DNA from: DASZQY01 sp036511595
GTDB taxonomy: Bacteria; Pseudomonadota; Alphaproteobacteria; Rhizobiales; Kaistiaceae
Direction of reading: 5' to 3'
Assembly: GCA_036511595.1 (NCBI GenBank)
Contig: DATCBY010000074.1
Span: 1-64,000 of the forward strand
DNA: 64,000 nucleotides
Shown here: positions 8,232-17,703 of the stretch, piece after piece
How the letters are laid out: every line of letters begins with the position of its first letter
Numbering within the stretch: position 1 is the first letter of the stretch
Translations under genes and position numbers: made by a program
Notes under the pieces: generated by a model
Seen by the model: only the letters and a program-made list of their open reading frames with translations
The model's database searches: none
Told to the model about the DNA's origin: nothing

Positions 8232-9091
8232 TGCACTGCCTTCGGGAACAGGCCCTCGGGCCGGATGATGAGAACCGCCAGGAATGCCAGATGTCCGGCG
8301 GTGAACGGCAGGCCGACATTGATGTGACCGCCGATGGCCTGGGCGAGGCCAAGGACGATGCCGCCCGCCAGCGTGCCCCACAGGCTGCCAAGTCCGCCGA
8401 TGATGATCGCCTCGAACCCGAAGATCAGCAGCTGCGGCCCATAGAAGGGATTAAAGGTCGTGCGCACCGCGATGAAGACGCCAGCGACCGCGACCACCGC
8501 CAGGGAGAGCGCCATGGCGATGGCGAAGATGTGGTTGTTGTCGATACCCATCAACTGGGCGATCTCGCGATCGTCCGACGTCGCGCGGAAGGCGCGACCG
8601 ACGGCGCTGCGGTAAAACAGAAGCTGCAGGCCGCCGATGATAAGGACGGCAATCACGAACTGGATGACCGGCAGGACCCCGATGGCCATATCCTGAGTGA
8701 CTCGCCAACTCGCCATCTCTATGGCGCCGCCATAGAGTTTCCGGCTGTCGTGGGTGAAGAGGAGGAGCAGTACGTTCTGTATGATGATCGACAGGCTGAT
8801 GGTGACCAGCAGGGGAGGCAGGTCGTCGCCGAGGGTGAAATTCAGAAGTCCGCGCTGCAGGATGTAGCCAACCAGCGCGATCACCGGCACGACGACGATG
8901 AGCGAGGTGAACGGTCCAATGCCGAGCAACTGCATGACGAAGTAGGCAAAATAGGCGGCGACAACGATCAGGTCGCCATGGGCGACGTTGACCAGCTTCA
9001 TGACGCCAAAGATCAGCGACAACCCCGCGGCGAACAGGGCGTAAAGGCCGCCGAGGAGTATGCCCTGAACGATGATGTTGAGCAGATCCAT
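8228..9091 (-). CDS. livH: Branched-chain amino acid-type ABC transporter permease (LivH family)
   Basis: A 287-residue inner-membrane permease with the LivH N-terminal pattern GGLYALFAAGLSLIFGVMKLVNVAHGD and the diagnostic late segment FGFEAIIIGGLGSLWGTLAGG. It starts at an ATG 6 bases after the livF stop, and its own stop overlaps the livM start. It is the partner of LivM in one Liv-type importer. Confidence 0.92.
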   Translation of the reverse strand: MDLLNIIVQGILLGGLYALFAAGLSLIFGVMKLVNVAHGDLIVVAAYFAYFVMQLLGIGPFTSLIVVVPVIALVGYILQRGLLNFTLGDDLPPLLVTISLSIIIQNVLLLLFTHDSRKLYGGAIEMASWRVTQDMAIGVLPVIQFVIAVLIIGGLQLLFYRSAVGRAFRATSDDREIAQLMGIDNNHIFAIAMALSLAVVAVAGVFIAVRTTFNPFYGPQLLIFGFEAIIIGGLGSLWGTLAGGIVLGLAQAIGGHINVGLPFTAGHLAFLAVLIIRPEGLFPKAVQ

Positions 9092-9097
9092 GGGTCA

Positions 9098-9796
9098 TCA
9101 CACTCCGAAATAAGCCGCCCTGATGGCGCCGCGATCGAGGGTGCGGGATGGGCCTTCCAACGATATCCTGCCTTCCTGCAGGCAATAGACGTGATCCGAG
9201 GCTGCCAGCGCCTGCATTACGTCCTGCTCGACGACGATGACGGTCGTGCCTTCGGCGACGATCGATGGCAGCATCTGGAAAATTTCTTGCACCAGGATTG
9301 GCGCCAAGCCGAGGCTGATCTCGTCGCAGAGGAGAAGCCGGGGGTTCGACATCAGTGCGCGACCGATGGAGACCATCTGCTGCTGGCCGCCAGACAGCGA
9401 CATGCTGCGCTGTCCGCGTCGGTCCTTGAGCGCCGGAAAGAGACCATAGACACGCTCAAGCGACCACGGACCCGGGCGGGCAAGCTGACCGCCTATCATC
9501 AGGTTCTCCTCGACCGAGAGCGAGGGAAAAAGCCGGCGGCCTTCCGGCACCATTGTGATGCCGCGGGTGACCAGCTTGGCAGTGCCAACGCCGCCGATCG
9601 GTTCCCCGTCGAAGCGGATCATGCCGGGGGCGGCCTTGAGCATGCCGACGATCGATCTCAGCAACGTACTCTTGCCGGCGCCGTTGGCGCCGATAACGGA
9701 GACGACCTGACCCGCCTCGACGCTCATCGAGATGCCGAACAGGGCCTGAAAATCGCCGTAGAAGGCCTTGAGGTTGGTGACTTCGAGGAGCGGCAT
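9098..9796 (-). CDS. livF: ABC transporter ATP-binding protein (LivF family)
   Basis: A 232-residue ATPase with Walker A GANGAGKST, ABC signature LSGGQQQM and Walker B LLLCDEIS in order. Length and the YGDFQALFGIS opening identify the LivF branch. I chose the ATG at 9796 over an in-frame TTG two codons upstream. It energises the LivHM channel together with LivG. Confidence 0.92.
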   Translation of the reverse strand: MPLLEVTNLKAFYGDFQALFGISMSVEAGQVVSVIGANGAGKSTLLRSIVGMLKAAPGMIRFDGEPIGGVGTAKLVTRGITMVPEGRRLFPSLSVEENLMIGGQLARPGPWSLERVYGLFPALKDRRGQRSMSLSGGQQQMVSIGRALMSNPRLLLCDEISLGLAPILVQEIFQMLPSIVAEGTTVIVVEQDVMQALAASDHVYCLQEGRISLEGPSRTLDRGAIRAAYFGV

Positions 9797-9836
9797 TTGC
9801 AACTATCGTCCGAAGCTGCCGCGTGAGCCGCTCGAT

Positions 9837-10565
9837 CTATTCACCGGCGGGTATCCCCATGTAGATTTCGGTCACCTTGGGATTGCGGATGGCGTCCCGC
9901 GGGGCGCCGTCAGCGATGAAGCGGCCGCCGGCAAGCACGACGATTCGGTCGACGACGGCGACCAGGGCGTGGACAATATGCTCGATCCAGATGATCGAGA
10001 CGCCCGTAGCGCGAATGCGCTGGATAAGCGCGACAAGCGACTCGCATTCGATCTCGCTCAGACCGCCAGCGACCTCGTCCAGCAACAACAGCCGTGGCCG
10101 CGTGGCGAGGGCGCGGGCAAGCTCGAGACGCTTTCGGTTAAGGAGCGTCAGGGTGTGCGCTTTGACGTTGGCCTTGTCGGCCAGCTCGCAGTCCGCGAGG
10201 ATTTCCGCGGCGAGATCGTAGATTTCGCCCTCGCGGCGGTTCTTGGCGAACGCGCCGGCGACCACCAGATTCTCAAAGACGGTCATGCCGCCGAATGGCT
10301 GCGGAATCTGGAATGAACGGGCGATGCCAAGTCGACAACGCTGGGCAGGCGGCGTCCGCGTGACGTCGTGACCGTCGAAGATCACGCGGCCAGAATCGGG
10401 CGCCAGCGTGCCGGTGATAATGCCGAAGAGGGTGGTCTTGCCGGCACCGTTCGGGCCAAGCATGCCGAGTGCCTCGCCGTCGGAAAGCGTCAGGTCCATA
10501 TCCTCGGCGATGATAACCGCGCCGAAGGCCTTCGACACTTTCTCCAACGACAGGATAACGCCCAC
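9837..10565 (-). CDS. livG: ABC transporter ATP-binding protein (LivG family)
   Basis: A 242-residue ATPase with Walker A GPNGAGKTT, the LivG-type inserted segment after PAQRCRLGIARSFQIPQPFGGMTVFENL, and Walker B LLLLDEVAGGLS. The typical signature LSGGQ is replaced here by LLNRKRLELARAL, a variation often seen in LivG proteins. I chose the GTG at 10565, preceded by GGGGGACTC, because the frame above it shows no homologous sequence. It is preceded by the gene for the solute-binding protein and followed by livF. Confidence 0.88.
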   Translation of the reverse strand: MGVILSLEKVSKAFGAVIIAEDMDLTLSDGEALGMLGPNGAGKTTLFGIITGTLAPDSGRVIFDGHDVTRTPPAQRCRLGIARSFQIPQPFGGMTVFENLVVAGAFAKNRREGEIYDLAAEILADCELADKANVKAHTLTLLNRKRLELARALATRPRLLLLDEVAGGLSEIECESLVALIQRIRATGVSIIWIEHIVHALVAVVDRIVVLAGGRFIADGAPRDAIRNPKVTEIYMGIPAGE

Positions 10566-10633
10566 GAGTCCCCCGAAAAGTCTGCAGCCGCTCACTGAGC
10601 GGCTGCAGCTGGTGTTAATCCCGACCTTACTTC

Positions 10634-11923
10634 CTACGCAAGCGGAAGAAGCTTCGAGGTCGTCTTGATTTCGGGGAATTCGCCGCTGTTGACGATGGCG
10701 ATGTCCAGGCGGTCGCCCTTCTTCTGCCACTGACCGGCGACGACGGGTGTCGTGCAGACGTTCTTCACGGGGTTACCCGTCCATTTTATCGGTCCGACGA
10801 TGGTCTTGATGTCGGTTTTGGTGATCGCGTCGAGGATGTCTTTCGAATCGGTCGAGGTCGTCCGCTTGAGCACGTCCCAGACAACTTCAAAGAGGGCGTG
10901 CTTGAAGGGGATCGGCTGCGTCCAATGCTTGCCGGTGTCCTTCTCGTAGGCGGCGGCGAGGTCGTGGCAATTGATGCCGGTCAGGCTCGACGTGTAGGGG
11001 TGATCCGGTGTCCACCAGACTTCGCTGGTGACGCCGACGCCACGCGGTCCGAGGGCGGCCACGTCCGACGGGAACAGGAACGCCTTGCCGAGGGTGATTA
11101 CCTTCGGCTGATAGCCCTGCTGCGCACACTGGTTGTAGAAGCCGGCGAAATCAGGCGTGAACAGGTTGCCGGTGACGATCTCGACGCCGGCCTTCTTGAA
11201 GGCGGTAACCTGCGGCGTGAAGTCGTTGCCGAACGCCGGGAACTGACCGGGGTCGACGACCGTGAAGCCGGCCTTTTGAATCGCCGGGATAAAGGCGTCG
11301 TGCCAGGAGTTATCGTCCTGCGCGGTGTTGAACAGCGTGCCGACGACCTTGTTGGTGTCCTGCTCTTTCCACAGGCCGATGAAGGCGGCCAGAACCTGCT
11401 CCAGACCCCAGAAGAAATGGTAGGTCCAGGTGAAGCCTTCCTTCGGCGGATTACGGCCGTAGTAGTAAGACTCCCACGGGTCGTCGCAGGTGATGCAGGG
11501 GACTTCGTTGAGTTCGGCGACGTTGGCGATCGGGTTGCAGTCGATCGATCCGCTCGACGCCGTGATGATGTCGACCTTGTCCTTCAGGATCAGCTCATTG
11601 GCGACTTCGGCCGCGCGGCTTTCGTCGGTCTGGCTGTCCTTGGTGATGATCTCGATCTTGTAGGTCTTGTCGCCGATCTTGACGCCCGGCTCGAAGGCCT
11701 TCTTGATGCCGTTGAGGGTCCAGTCCTGAGCCTCGGCAAAGCCGGCCATCGGGCCGGTCTGCGGGCTGACGTGACCGATCTTGATGACATTGTCGGCGGC
11801 GCGCAGGATCGCCGGCTTGAAGATCGTCGTTGCAGCGACTGTGGCAGCGCCGCCTTTCATCAGCGTCCGGCGGGACAGACCCATCAGGCCCTTCTTCGCC
11901 GGCACCTTCACTTCATTCGTCAT
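10634..11923 (-). CDS. Tat-exported ABC transporter solute-binding protein (Leu/Ile/Val-binding family)
   Basis: The 429-residue protein binds the transported compound in the periplasm. A twin-arginine export signal is visible (SRRTLMK, residues 17-23, then a hydrophobic stretch ending in ILRAAD). The mature part begins IKIGHVSPQTGPMAGFA, the usual opening of type-1 periplasmic binding proteins of the LivJ class. The start is the ATG at 11923 behind GGGAGGAATGAC. The Tat signal places it in the group of aromatic- and amide-binding relatives rather than the classical Sec-exported LivJ, but substrate remains unassigned. First gene of the importer operon, divergent from the ThDP enzyme gene. Confidence 0.9.
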   Translation of the reverse strand: MTNEVKVPAKKGLMGLSRRTLMKGGAATVAATTIFKPAILRAADNVIKIGHVSPQTGPMAGFAEAQDWTLNGIKKAFEPGVKIGDKTYKIEIITKDSQTDESRAAEVANELILKDKVDIITASSGSIDCNPIANVAELNEVPCITCDDPWESYYYGRNPPKEGFTWTYHFFWGLEQVLAAFIGLWKEQDTNKVVGTLFNTAQDDNSWHDAFIPAIQKAGFTVVDPGQFPAFGNDFTPQVTAFKKAGVEIVTGNLFTPDFAGFYNQCAQQGYQPKVITLGKAFLFPSDVAALGPRGVGVTSEVWWTPDHPYTSSLTGINCHDLAAAYEKDTGKHWTQPIPFKHALFEVVWDVLKRTTSTDSKDILDAITKTDIKTIVGPIKWTGNPVKNVCTTPVVAGQWQKKGDRLDIAIVNSGEFPEIKTTSKLLPLA

Positions 11924-12419
11924 GTCATTCCTCCCAACTTCGTTTCCCAGCCGTTTGTCGCTCCCGGAGTCAATCCGATCGGCACGGACCATGTATCGAC
12001 AGGCGGTACAGAGAACCCACAATACGGTATGGCGGCGGGGTCGGCAAATATGAGGTTCCACCGCCCGAATTTCCCACGATCGCATCATTCGCGGGCGGTG
12101 GCTTATGGTCCAATTGCTTGTGCGGCTTCCCGCATACGCAAAACGCATGGACGGTCGGCGAGGCGCGGAAGCGGCCGGCAAAAGGGCTGCACGGCAAGCG
12201 ACGCCGGTCACCGTGGTATGGCGAGCTGCAAGCTGCAGTGGTTCAGACTACGGGGCGGGCGAGAGCTTGACCGGTTTGATACGAGCCAAAGACCTGCGGA
12301 GGCAATGTCATCAGAAAAAGACATACTGTTTCCGAGACATCTCATTTGGAATTGCACAGCCTCGGCCGGATAGTCCGCCGCGCGCCGCGGATGGAATACG
12401 CCTTGCCACGAACAGCCGG
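11924..12419. other. Divergent intergenic region of 496 bases
   Basis: The region separates the importer operon from the divergent ThDP-enzyme operon and must carry promoters for both. I see a sigma-70-like promoter for the importer and a 22-codon open frame with a ribosome site on the plus strand (12305-12373). A GC-rich imperfect dyad, CCGCCCG...CGGGCGG, lies around 12060-12098. I see no larger gene. Confidence 0.6.
12019..12047 (-). promoter_or_regulatory. Candidate sigma-70 promoter for the importer operon
   Basis: Read on the minus strand: TTGCCG (12047-12042), a 17-base spacer, then TATTGT (12024-12019). Transcription would begin near 12012, giving a leader of about 90 bases before the solute-binding protein start. 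Spacing is optimal and both hexamers are close to consensus. Confidence 0.4.
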
Positions 12420-14078
12420 ATGCAGAGCCTGACCGCGACCAAAGGAATTACCGGCGCCGAGACGCTGGTCGATGCGCTTGAAGCCAATGGCGTCGAGACG
12501 ATCTTCGGCCTGCCGGGGCTGCAGCTCGATTACATTTTCGACGCTCTTTACGATCATCAGGCGAAGATTCGCGTCATCCATACGCGGCACGAGCAGGCGA
12601 CCGCCTACATGGCCTTCGGCTATGCGCAGGCGAGCGGCCGGGTCGGCACCTGTCTCGTCGTTCCAGGTCCCGGTGTTCTCAACACGACGGCGGCGCTGTC
12701 GACAGCGTACGCTTGCAATTCGCCGGTGCTGTGCGTAACCGGGCAAATCCCGTCTGCGTTCATCGAGAGCGGCCTCGGCTTTCTGCACGAGATTTCGCAC
12801 CAGGAAACCGCGCTGGCGTCGGTCTCCAAGTGGCAGGGGCGCATCAACTCCGCCGGTGAAGGCCCGGAAGTCGTCGCGGAAGCGTTCCGGCAACTGACCA
12901 GTGGCCGGCGCAGACCGGTGGTCATCGAGATTCCTCCCGACATCGCCGCCAGGCGCGCGGCCGCCGTCTCGCACTATCCCGTCGGCATAGCTGCGGCTGA
13001 ACCAGAGCCCGATCCCGATGCGGTCGAGCGCGCCGCCAGGCTTCTCGGCAACGCCAAAAGTCCTGCGATCTTCGTTGGGGGTGGCGCACTGGACGCCGGT
13101 CCCGAATTGTTGGCGCTCGCAGAAATGCTGCAGGCGCCCATCATCATGAGTGAGCACGGCGCCGGAGCGGTCGACATTCGCAATCCACTGGCGCAGACGC
13201 TACAGGTCGGCAATGATCTGTGGCCGTCGATCGATGTCGCCATCGCGGTCGGCACGCGACTGTTTCACCCGATCGTCGCTTGGGGCCGCGACGACGCGAT
13301 CAAACTGGTGCGCATAGACATTGACGCGAAGCAGTCGGTTGCCGCATGGCCACCGGACGCCCATATCGTCACCGGCGCGCGGCGTGGTCTGACGGCGCTG
13401 ATCGAGCGGGTCGCCCGACACAACGGCCTACGTGCGAGCCGGAGAGATAAGCTCGGCCGCCTTAAGACCGCCAAGCACGCCGAACTCGGCGAGATTCTTG
13501 CCCCGCAGCGCGACTACACCAAGGCGATCCGCGACGCGTTGCCGGAAGATGGCATCGTCTGCTTCGACGTCACCCAGCTTCATTTCTATTCGTGGTGGGG
13601 CTTCCCGGTTTATCGCCCGCGCACGATCATCCAGCCGGGCTACCAGGGTACGCTCGGCTATGGCTATCCGACGGCGCTTGGCGCCAAGGTGGCCACGCCA
13701 GATCGCAAGGTGGTCTATGTCGGCGGCGACGGCGGTTTCATGTTCAACGTCCAGGAGGTGTCGACGGCGCTCCGCTTCGGCATCAACGTCGTCGCAGTCG
13801 TCTTCAACGACAACGCCTTCGGCAACGTGCGCCGCATCCAGAAGGAAAGTTTCGGCGGGCGGTACATCGGCTCGGACCTGCGCAATCCGGACTTCGGCAA
13901 GTTCGCCGACAGTTTTGGCATGCGCTATGCCTTGGTCGACAGTCCGGCGAAGCTCTTCGTGGCAATCGAAGCGGCCTTCAAGGCGGACGAGCCGGCGTTC
14001 ATCGAGGTCAACGCCGGCGCATTCCCGAATCCGTTTCCTCACATGTTCTTCCGCCGCGTCCGCGGCGCGGCGCCGTGA
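12420..14078 (+). CDS. Thiamine diphosphate-dependent enzyme (acetolactate synthase/benzoylformate decarboxylase superfamily)
   Basis: A 552-residue three-domain ThDP enzyme. The catalytic Glu that activates the cofactor sits in HTRHEQATAYMAFGYAQ near residue 55. The cofactor-binding GDG...N motif is GGDGGFMFNVQE...NDNAFG in the C-terminal domain. The family includes acetolactate synthases, glyoxylate carboligase, oxalyl-CoA decarboxylase and benzoylformate decarboxylase; the substrate pocket cannot be read safely. Its stop overlaps the start of a 2-hydroxyacid oxidase, which would make a 2-keto acid for it to decarboxylate (inference). ATG at 12420; the frame extends upstream to 12105 without homologous sequence. 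Confidence 0.85.
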   Translation: MQSLTATKGITGAETLVDALEANGVETIFGLPGLQLDYIFDALYDHQAKIRVIHTRHEQATAYMAFGYAQASGRVGTCLVVPGPGVLNTTAALSTAYACNSPVLCVTGQIPSAFIESGLGFLHEISHQETALASVSKWQGRINSAGEGPEVVAEAFRQLTSGRRRPVVIEIPPDIAARRAAAVSHYPVGIAAAEPEPDPDAVERAARLLGNAKSPAIFVGGGALDAGPELLALAEMLQAPIIMSEHGAGAVDIRNPLAQTLQVGNDLWPSIDVAIAVGTRLFHPIVAWGRDDAIKLVRIDIDAKQSVAAWPPDAHIVTGARRGLTALIERVARHNGLRASRRDKLGRLKTAKHAELGEILAPQRDYTKAIRDALPEDGIVCFDVTQLHFYSWWGFPVYRPRTIIQPGYQGTLGYGYPTALGAKVATPDRKVVYVGGDGGFMFNVQEVSTALRFGINVVAVVFNDNAFGNVRRIQKESFGGRYIGSDLRNPDFGKFADSFGMRYALVDSPAKLFVAIEAAFKADEPAFIEVNAGAFPNPFPHMFFRRVRGAAP

Positions 14079-15472
14079 CGACCGGCCGGGTCGCGCAAGC
14101 GTCACTGGACGTGACGCTGTCGGCGCTACGGGCTCAATTCGGCGGGCGCCTTGCGGAGGGCGTGGGGGTTCGGGGTCAGCACGGTAACACGTTGTCCGAG
14201 GTGCCGAACCAGCCTCCCGACGCGGTGGTCTTTCCGAAAACGACAGATGAAGTCGCCACGATCGTAGGTCTATGCGCCACCAATCGGGTGCCGGTTATAG
14301 CCTTTGGCGTCGGTACCTCGTTTGAAGGCCATGTCAACGCGCCCTACGGCGGCATTTCCATCGATACTTCGCTGATGAAACACGTCATCGCGGTCAATCG
14401 CGACGATCTCGATTGCCGGGTGGAGGCCGGCGTGACGCGCGAGGAGCTTAACCAGCATCTCCGCGACAGCGGATTGTTCTTCCCGATCGATCCCGGCGCC
14501 AATGCCACGCTCGGCGGCATGGCGGCGACGCGTGCGTCTGGCACGAACGCGGTGCGCTACGGGACGATGAAAGACGCGGTGTTGTCAGTGACGGCCGTGC
14601 TCGCCGACGGTCGGATCGTGATCACTGGCGGACGGGCGCGGAAGTCTTCCGCCGGCTACGATCTCACGCGGCTGATGGTCGGCTCGGAGGGCACGCTCGG
14701 CATCATCACCGAGATCGGACTGCGCCTGTGGGGCGTGCCGGAGGAGATCAGCGCCAGCGTCTGCGGCTTCGCCGATATCCGCAGCGTCTGCGACGCCGTC
14801 ATCATGACCATCCAGTCGGGTATCCCCGTTGCCCGCATCGAGTTCCTCGACGAGGTCCAGGCGAGAGCTTGCAACGTGTACTCGAAGCTCGACCTGCCGG
14901 AGACGCCGTTGCTGTTTCTCGAATTTCACGGCTCGCCTGCCTCCGTTGTCGAGCAGTCGGAACGCTTTGCCGAGATTTCGGCGGAGTTTGGCGGCAAAAC
15001 CATCGCGTCCGCGACGAGGCCGGAGGAGCGGTCGCGGCTGTGGAAGGCACGCCACGATGCCTACTGGGCGGCGCGCGGCCTGCGGCCCGACGCCAAAGGC
15101 ATCTCGACCGATGTGTGCGTGCCAATCTCGAGGCTCGCCGATTGCATCGGCGAGACCAAGGCGGACGGCGTCGCGAGCGGGCTGCTTGCGCCAATCATCG
15201 GCCATGTCGGCGACGGCAATTTCCACGTCATGCCGCTGATCGATTTCAACGACGCCGGGGAGGTTGCGGCCGGCGCCGCCTTCGTCGATCGGCTGGTGCG
15301 CCGGGCAATCGGCTTTGGCGGAACCTGCACAGGCGAACACGGCGTCGGCCAGTCGAACATGAAATATCTTGGTGTCGAGTTCAACGCCGCGACGCTCGGC
15401 ATGATGGCGACGATCAAGCGGGCCCTCGATCCCGACAACATCATGAATCCGGGAAAGATTGTGGCGCCCTGA
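14075..15472 (+). CDS. FAD-linked 2-hydroxyacid oxidase (GlcD/D-lactate dehydrogenase family)
   Basis: A 465-residue member of the FAD-binding type-4 oxidases. The PCMH FAD domain (about 45-225) contains PVIAFGVGTSFEGH and DPGANATLGGMAATRASGTNAVRYG. The C-terminal domain keeps GHVGDGNFH, GEHGVGQSN and the terminal DPDNIMNPGKI. Such enzymes oxidise D-2-hydroxy acids (lactate, glycolate, mandelate-like) to 2-keto acids, passing electrons to quinone or cytochrome. The GTG start at 14075 overlaps the stop of the ThDP enzyme gene (GTGA), so the two are translationally coupled. That coupling suggests hydroxyacid to ketoacid to aldehyde. Confidence 0.88.
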   Translation: MTTGRVAQASLDVTLSALRAQFGGRLAEGVGVRGQHGNTLSEVPNQPPDAVVFPKTTDEVATIVGLCATNRVPVIAFGVGTSFEGHVNAPYGGISIDTSLMKHVIAVNRDDLDCRVEAGVTREELNQHLRDSGLFFPIDPGANATLGGMAATRASGTNAVRYGTMKDAVLSVTAVLADGRIVITGGRARKSSAGYDLTRLMVGSEGTLGIITEIGLRLWGVPEEISASVCGFADIRSVCDAVIMTIQSGIPVARIEFLDEVQARACNVYSKLDLPETPLLFLEFHGSPASVVEQSERFAEISAEFGGKTIASATRPEERSRLWKARHDAYWAARGLRPDAKGISTDVCVPISRLADCIGETKADGVASGLLAPIIGHVGDGNFHVMPLIDFNDAGEVAAGAAFVDRLVRRAIGFGGTCTGEHGVGQSNMKYLGVEFNAATLGMMATIKRALDPDNIMNPGKIVAP

Positions 15473-15491
15473 CCGGCGTGCGGACGAACCC

Positions 15492-16121
15492 ATGGGATAT
15501 CATCTCAGCTACTTTGACGACACTTATGGGAGCGGCGCTGTCGCAGACGAGCCGCTTGCCGCGGCGCATCGCATTTTCTACGTCTTTGACGGCGAGGCTG
15601 TGATCGAGGGCCGCACGGTCGAGACGGGTGGTGCGATTTATGCGTCGGGCGCCGCAGATATCCGGGGTGGCTCTCAAGGCGCGCGCGTCTTCCGATGGGA
15701 TCTGAGCGCGTTCCCGCCTGCCGCCGGCGAAGATGCTCCTTCGATCCCGCGCATGACGCAGCCGATCTGGTCGCTGGAGACCGAGCCGGGCAGCCGGTGG
15801 CTGTTTCGTCTGGACCGGATCGACAATGCCCCCGGCATCGTCGCCGATGTGCATACATCCGCGCCCTGCTCGCGGGAACTTTCCACGTGCGCCAGCCGTC
15901 GGAGGACGGCGCCGCTGCGCGGCCGGGCGATCCGTGGTGGGAGTCCGGTGTCGAGGCCGTCATCTCGACGCCCAGTGCGGTCGAGACATCGTCGTTTCTC
16001 CGGTGCATGCCGTTGCCGACGCAATTCGCCGGTCGGTCGGACACGGCCAGATGGTTGCGGCAGAAACGAATGGTCAGGGCGGGGCTGGCAGCTTTATGTG
16101 GACGAGATCGTAACTCTTTAA
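15492..16121 (+). pseudogene. Cupin-domain gene interrupted by two frameshifts
   Basis: From the ATG at 15492, frame 1 encodes MGYHLSYFDDTYGSG... with a cupin-like strand pattern to about 15860 (VADVHTS). The protein then continues in another frame from about 15856 (IRALLAGTFHVRQPSED...PWWESGVEAVIS...FLRCMPLP). It returns to the first frame at about 16065, ending NEWSGRGWQLYVDEIVTL at 16121. Removing one A from the AAA at 16064-16066 restores WLRQNEWSGRGWQ exactly. At the first break some conserved residues also appear missing, so more than one base may be lost. The flanking genes are intact. It is either a decayed gene or an assembly error. Confidence 0.7.
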
Positions 16122-16170
16122 AAAATGCCTCGGGGCGCGCTTTGAGCGATCCGGGAACAGGGAGCGCACA

Positions 16171-17679
16171 ATGACTATGCTGGAAACGGACCTCAGCCGT
16201 CTGGACCGGAAGACCCGCGCGTTTCTCGACAGCAAGCATGGAAACTTCATCGACGGTACCGGACGACCGACGGCTAAGGGCGGCACGATCCCGGTCTATG
16301 ACCCGTCGTCGGGCAAACCAATATCCGCCATCGCCGCCGGCACTGCCGAGGATATCGGCAGTGCAGTAGCGGCGGCAAAAAAGGCGTTGTCTTCGCCGGC
16401 GTGGGGTGGCCTGCATCCCGACGAGCGCGAGCGGCTGATCCATCGTCTTGCGGACCTGGTCGAGGCTAACGCCGGGCTGCTCGCCGAACTTGAGATCATC
16501 GACAACGGCATGACCAGCCACTTCGCGCGCAACCTCAATGTTGGCGGCTCGATCTCGGTGCTGCGCTATATGGCGGGCTGGCCGTCCAAGATCAGCGGCC
16601 GCACGGTAGATCTCGGCTTGCCTATCCCGGGCAGCAAATATTTTGCCGCCACCGTGCGCGAGCCGGTCGGTGTTGTGGGCGCCATCATTCCCTGGAACGT
16701 GCCGCTCATGCTGGCGATCTGGAAGATCGCACCGGCGCTTGCCGCCGGCTGCACGATAGTGGTCAAGCCGGCGGAGGACGCCTGCCTGTCGGTGCTGAAG
16801 CTCGCCGAACTGGTGGCCGAGGCCGGCTTTCCGCCGGGCGTCGTTAACGTGGTGACCGGCTACGGCGCCGAAGCCGGCGAGGCGCTGGTCAAGCACCCCG
16901 ACGTGGCGAAGATTTCGTTCACCGGTTCGACGGTGACGGGCAAGCGCATCGGTGCGCTGGCCTCCGGGGCATTGAAGAAGGTGACGCTGGAGCTTGGCGG
17001 CAAGTCGCCGACGATCGTCTTCGCCGATGCGGAGCTCGACCGGGCGGCGGCCGGTGCCGCCGATCTCATCTTCCTGAACTCGGGTCAGGTTTGCGTCGCC
17101 GGGTCGCGGCTTTTCGTCGAGCGCAAGGCGCTCGACCAGGTTGTCGACGCTGTCTCCAAGCGGGCGGCTTCGCTCAAGGTCGGTCCCGGTCTCGATACGA
17201 CGACCGAGATCGGGCCTCTTGTCAGTGCTCGCCAGCAAAAGCGCGTGCAGTCTTATGTGGACGGGGCCAGGTTAGCGGGTGCCACGCTCCCCGCCGGCGG
17301 CCAGGCCGTCGACTCCGGAGGCTACTACGTCCGGCCGACGGTGGTCGTGGACGTGAAGCCCGACATGGCAGTGGTCCAGGAAGAAATTTTCGGGCCGGTG
17401 CTTTCGGTGATGCCTTTCGACGACATCGAAGAGGTGATCGCCATGGCAAACAATACGGTTTATGGCCTGGCGGCCACGGTATGGACGACGAACCTGAAGA
17501 AGGCGCACATGCTCATCCCGCGCATCAAGGCGGGGTATGTGGCGATCAATTCCGACGCGGTGCCGCACACGGCGCTGCCGCAGGGTGGCTTCAAGCAGTC
17601 GGGCGTCGGCAAAGACCTTGGCGCTGAATCGCTTGACGGATTCCTGGATACCAAGACGGTGCTCATCCGTTACGACTGA
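16171..17679 (+). CDS. NAD(P)-dependent aldehyde dehydrogenase
   Basis: A full-length 502-residue aldehyde dehydrogenase. The oxyanion-site region PWNVPLMLAIWKIAPALAAGC, the general-base motif LELGGKSP and the nucleophile Cys in NSGQVCVAGSR are all present, as is the C-terminal substrate-loop NSDAVPHTALPQGGFKQSG. The ATG at 16171 follows CAGGGAGCGCACA. It lies downstream of the hydroxyacid oxidase/ThDP pair and upstream of an Ldh-family gene, fitting oxidation of the aldehyde released by the ThDP enzyme. The specific aldehyde is unknown. Confidence 0.92.
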   Translation: MTMLETDLSRLDRKTRAFLDSKHGNFIDGTGRPTAKGGTIPVYDPSSGKPISAIAAGTAEDIGSAVAAAKKALSSPAWGGLHPDERERLIHRLADLVEANAGLLAELEIIDNGMTSHFARNLNVGGSISVLRYMAGWPSKISGRTVDLGLPIPGSKYFAATVREPVGVVGAIIPWNVPLMLAIWKIAPALAAGCTIVVKPAEDACLSVLKLAELVAEAGFPPGVVNVVTGYGAEAGEALVKHPDVAKISFTGSTVTGKRIGALASGALKKVTLELGGKSPTIVFADAELDRAAAGAADLIFLNSGQVCVAGSRLFVERKALDQVVDAVSKRAASLKVGPGLDTTTEIGPLVSARQQKRVQSYVDGARLAGATLPAGGQAVDSGGYYVRPTVVVDVKPDMAVVQEEIFGPVLSVMPFDDIEEVIAMANNTVYGLAATVWTTNLKKAHMLIPRIKAGYVAINSDAVPHTALPQGGFKQSGVGKDLGAESLDGFLDTKTVLIRYD

Positions 17680-17703
17680 CGATACTTGCAAGAGAGGAAG
17701 CCG

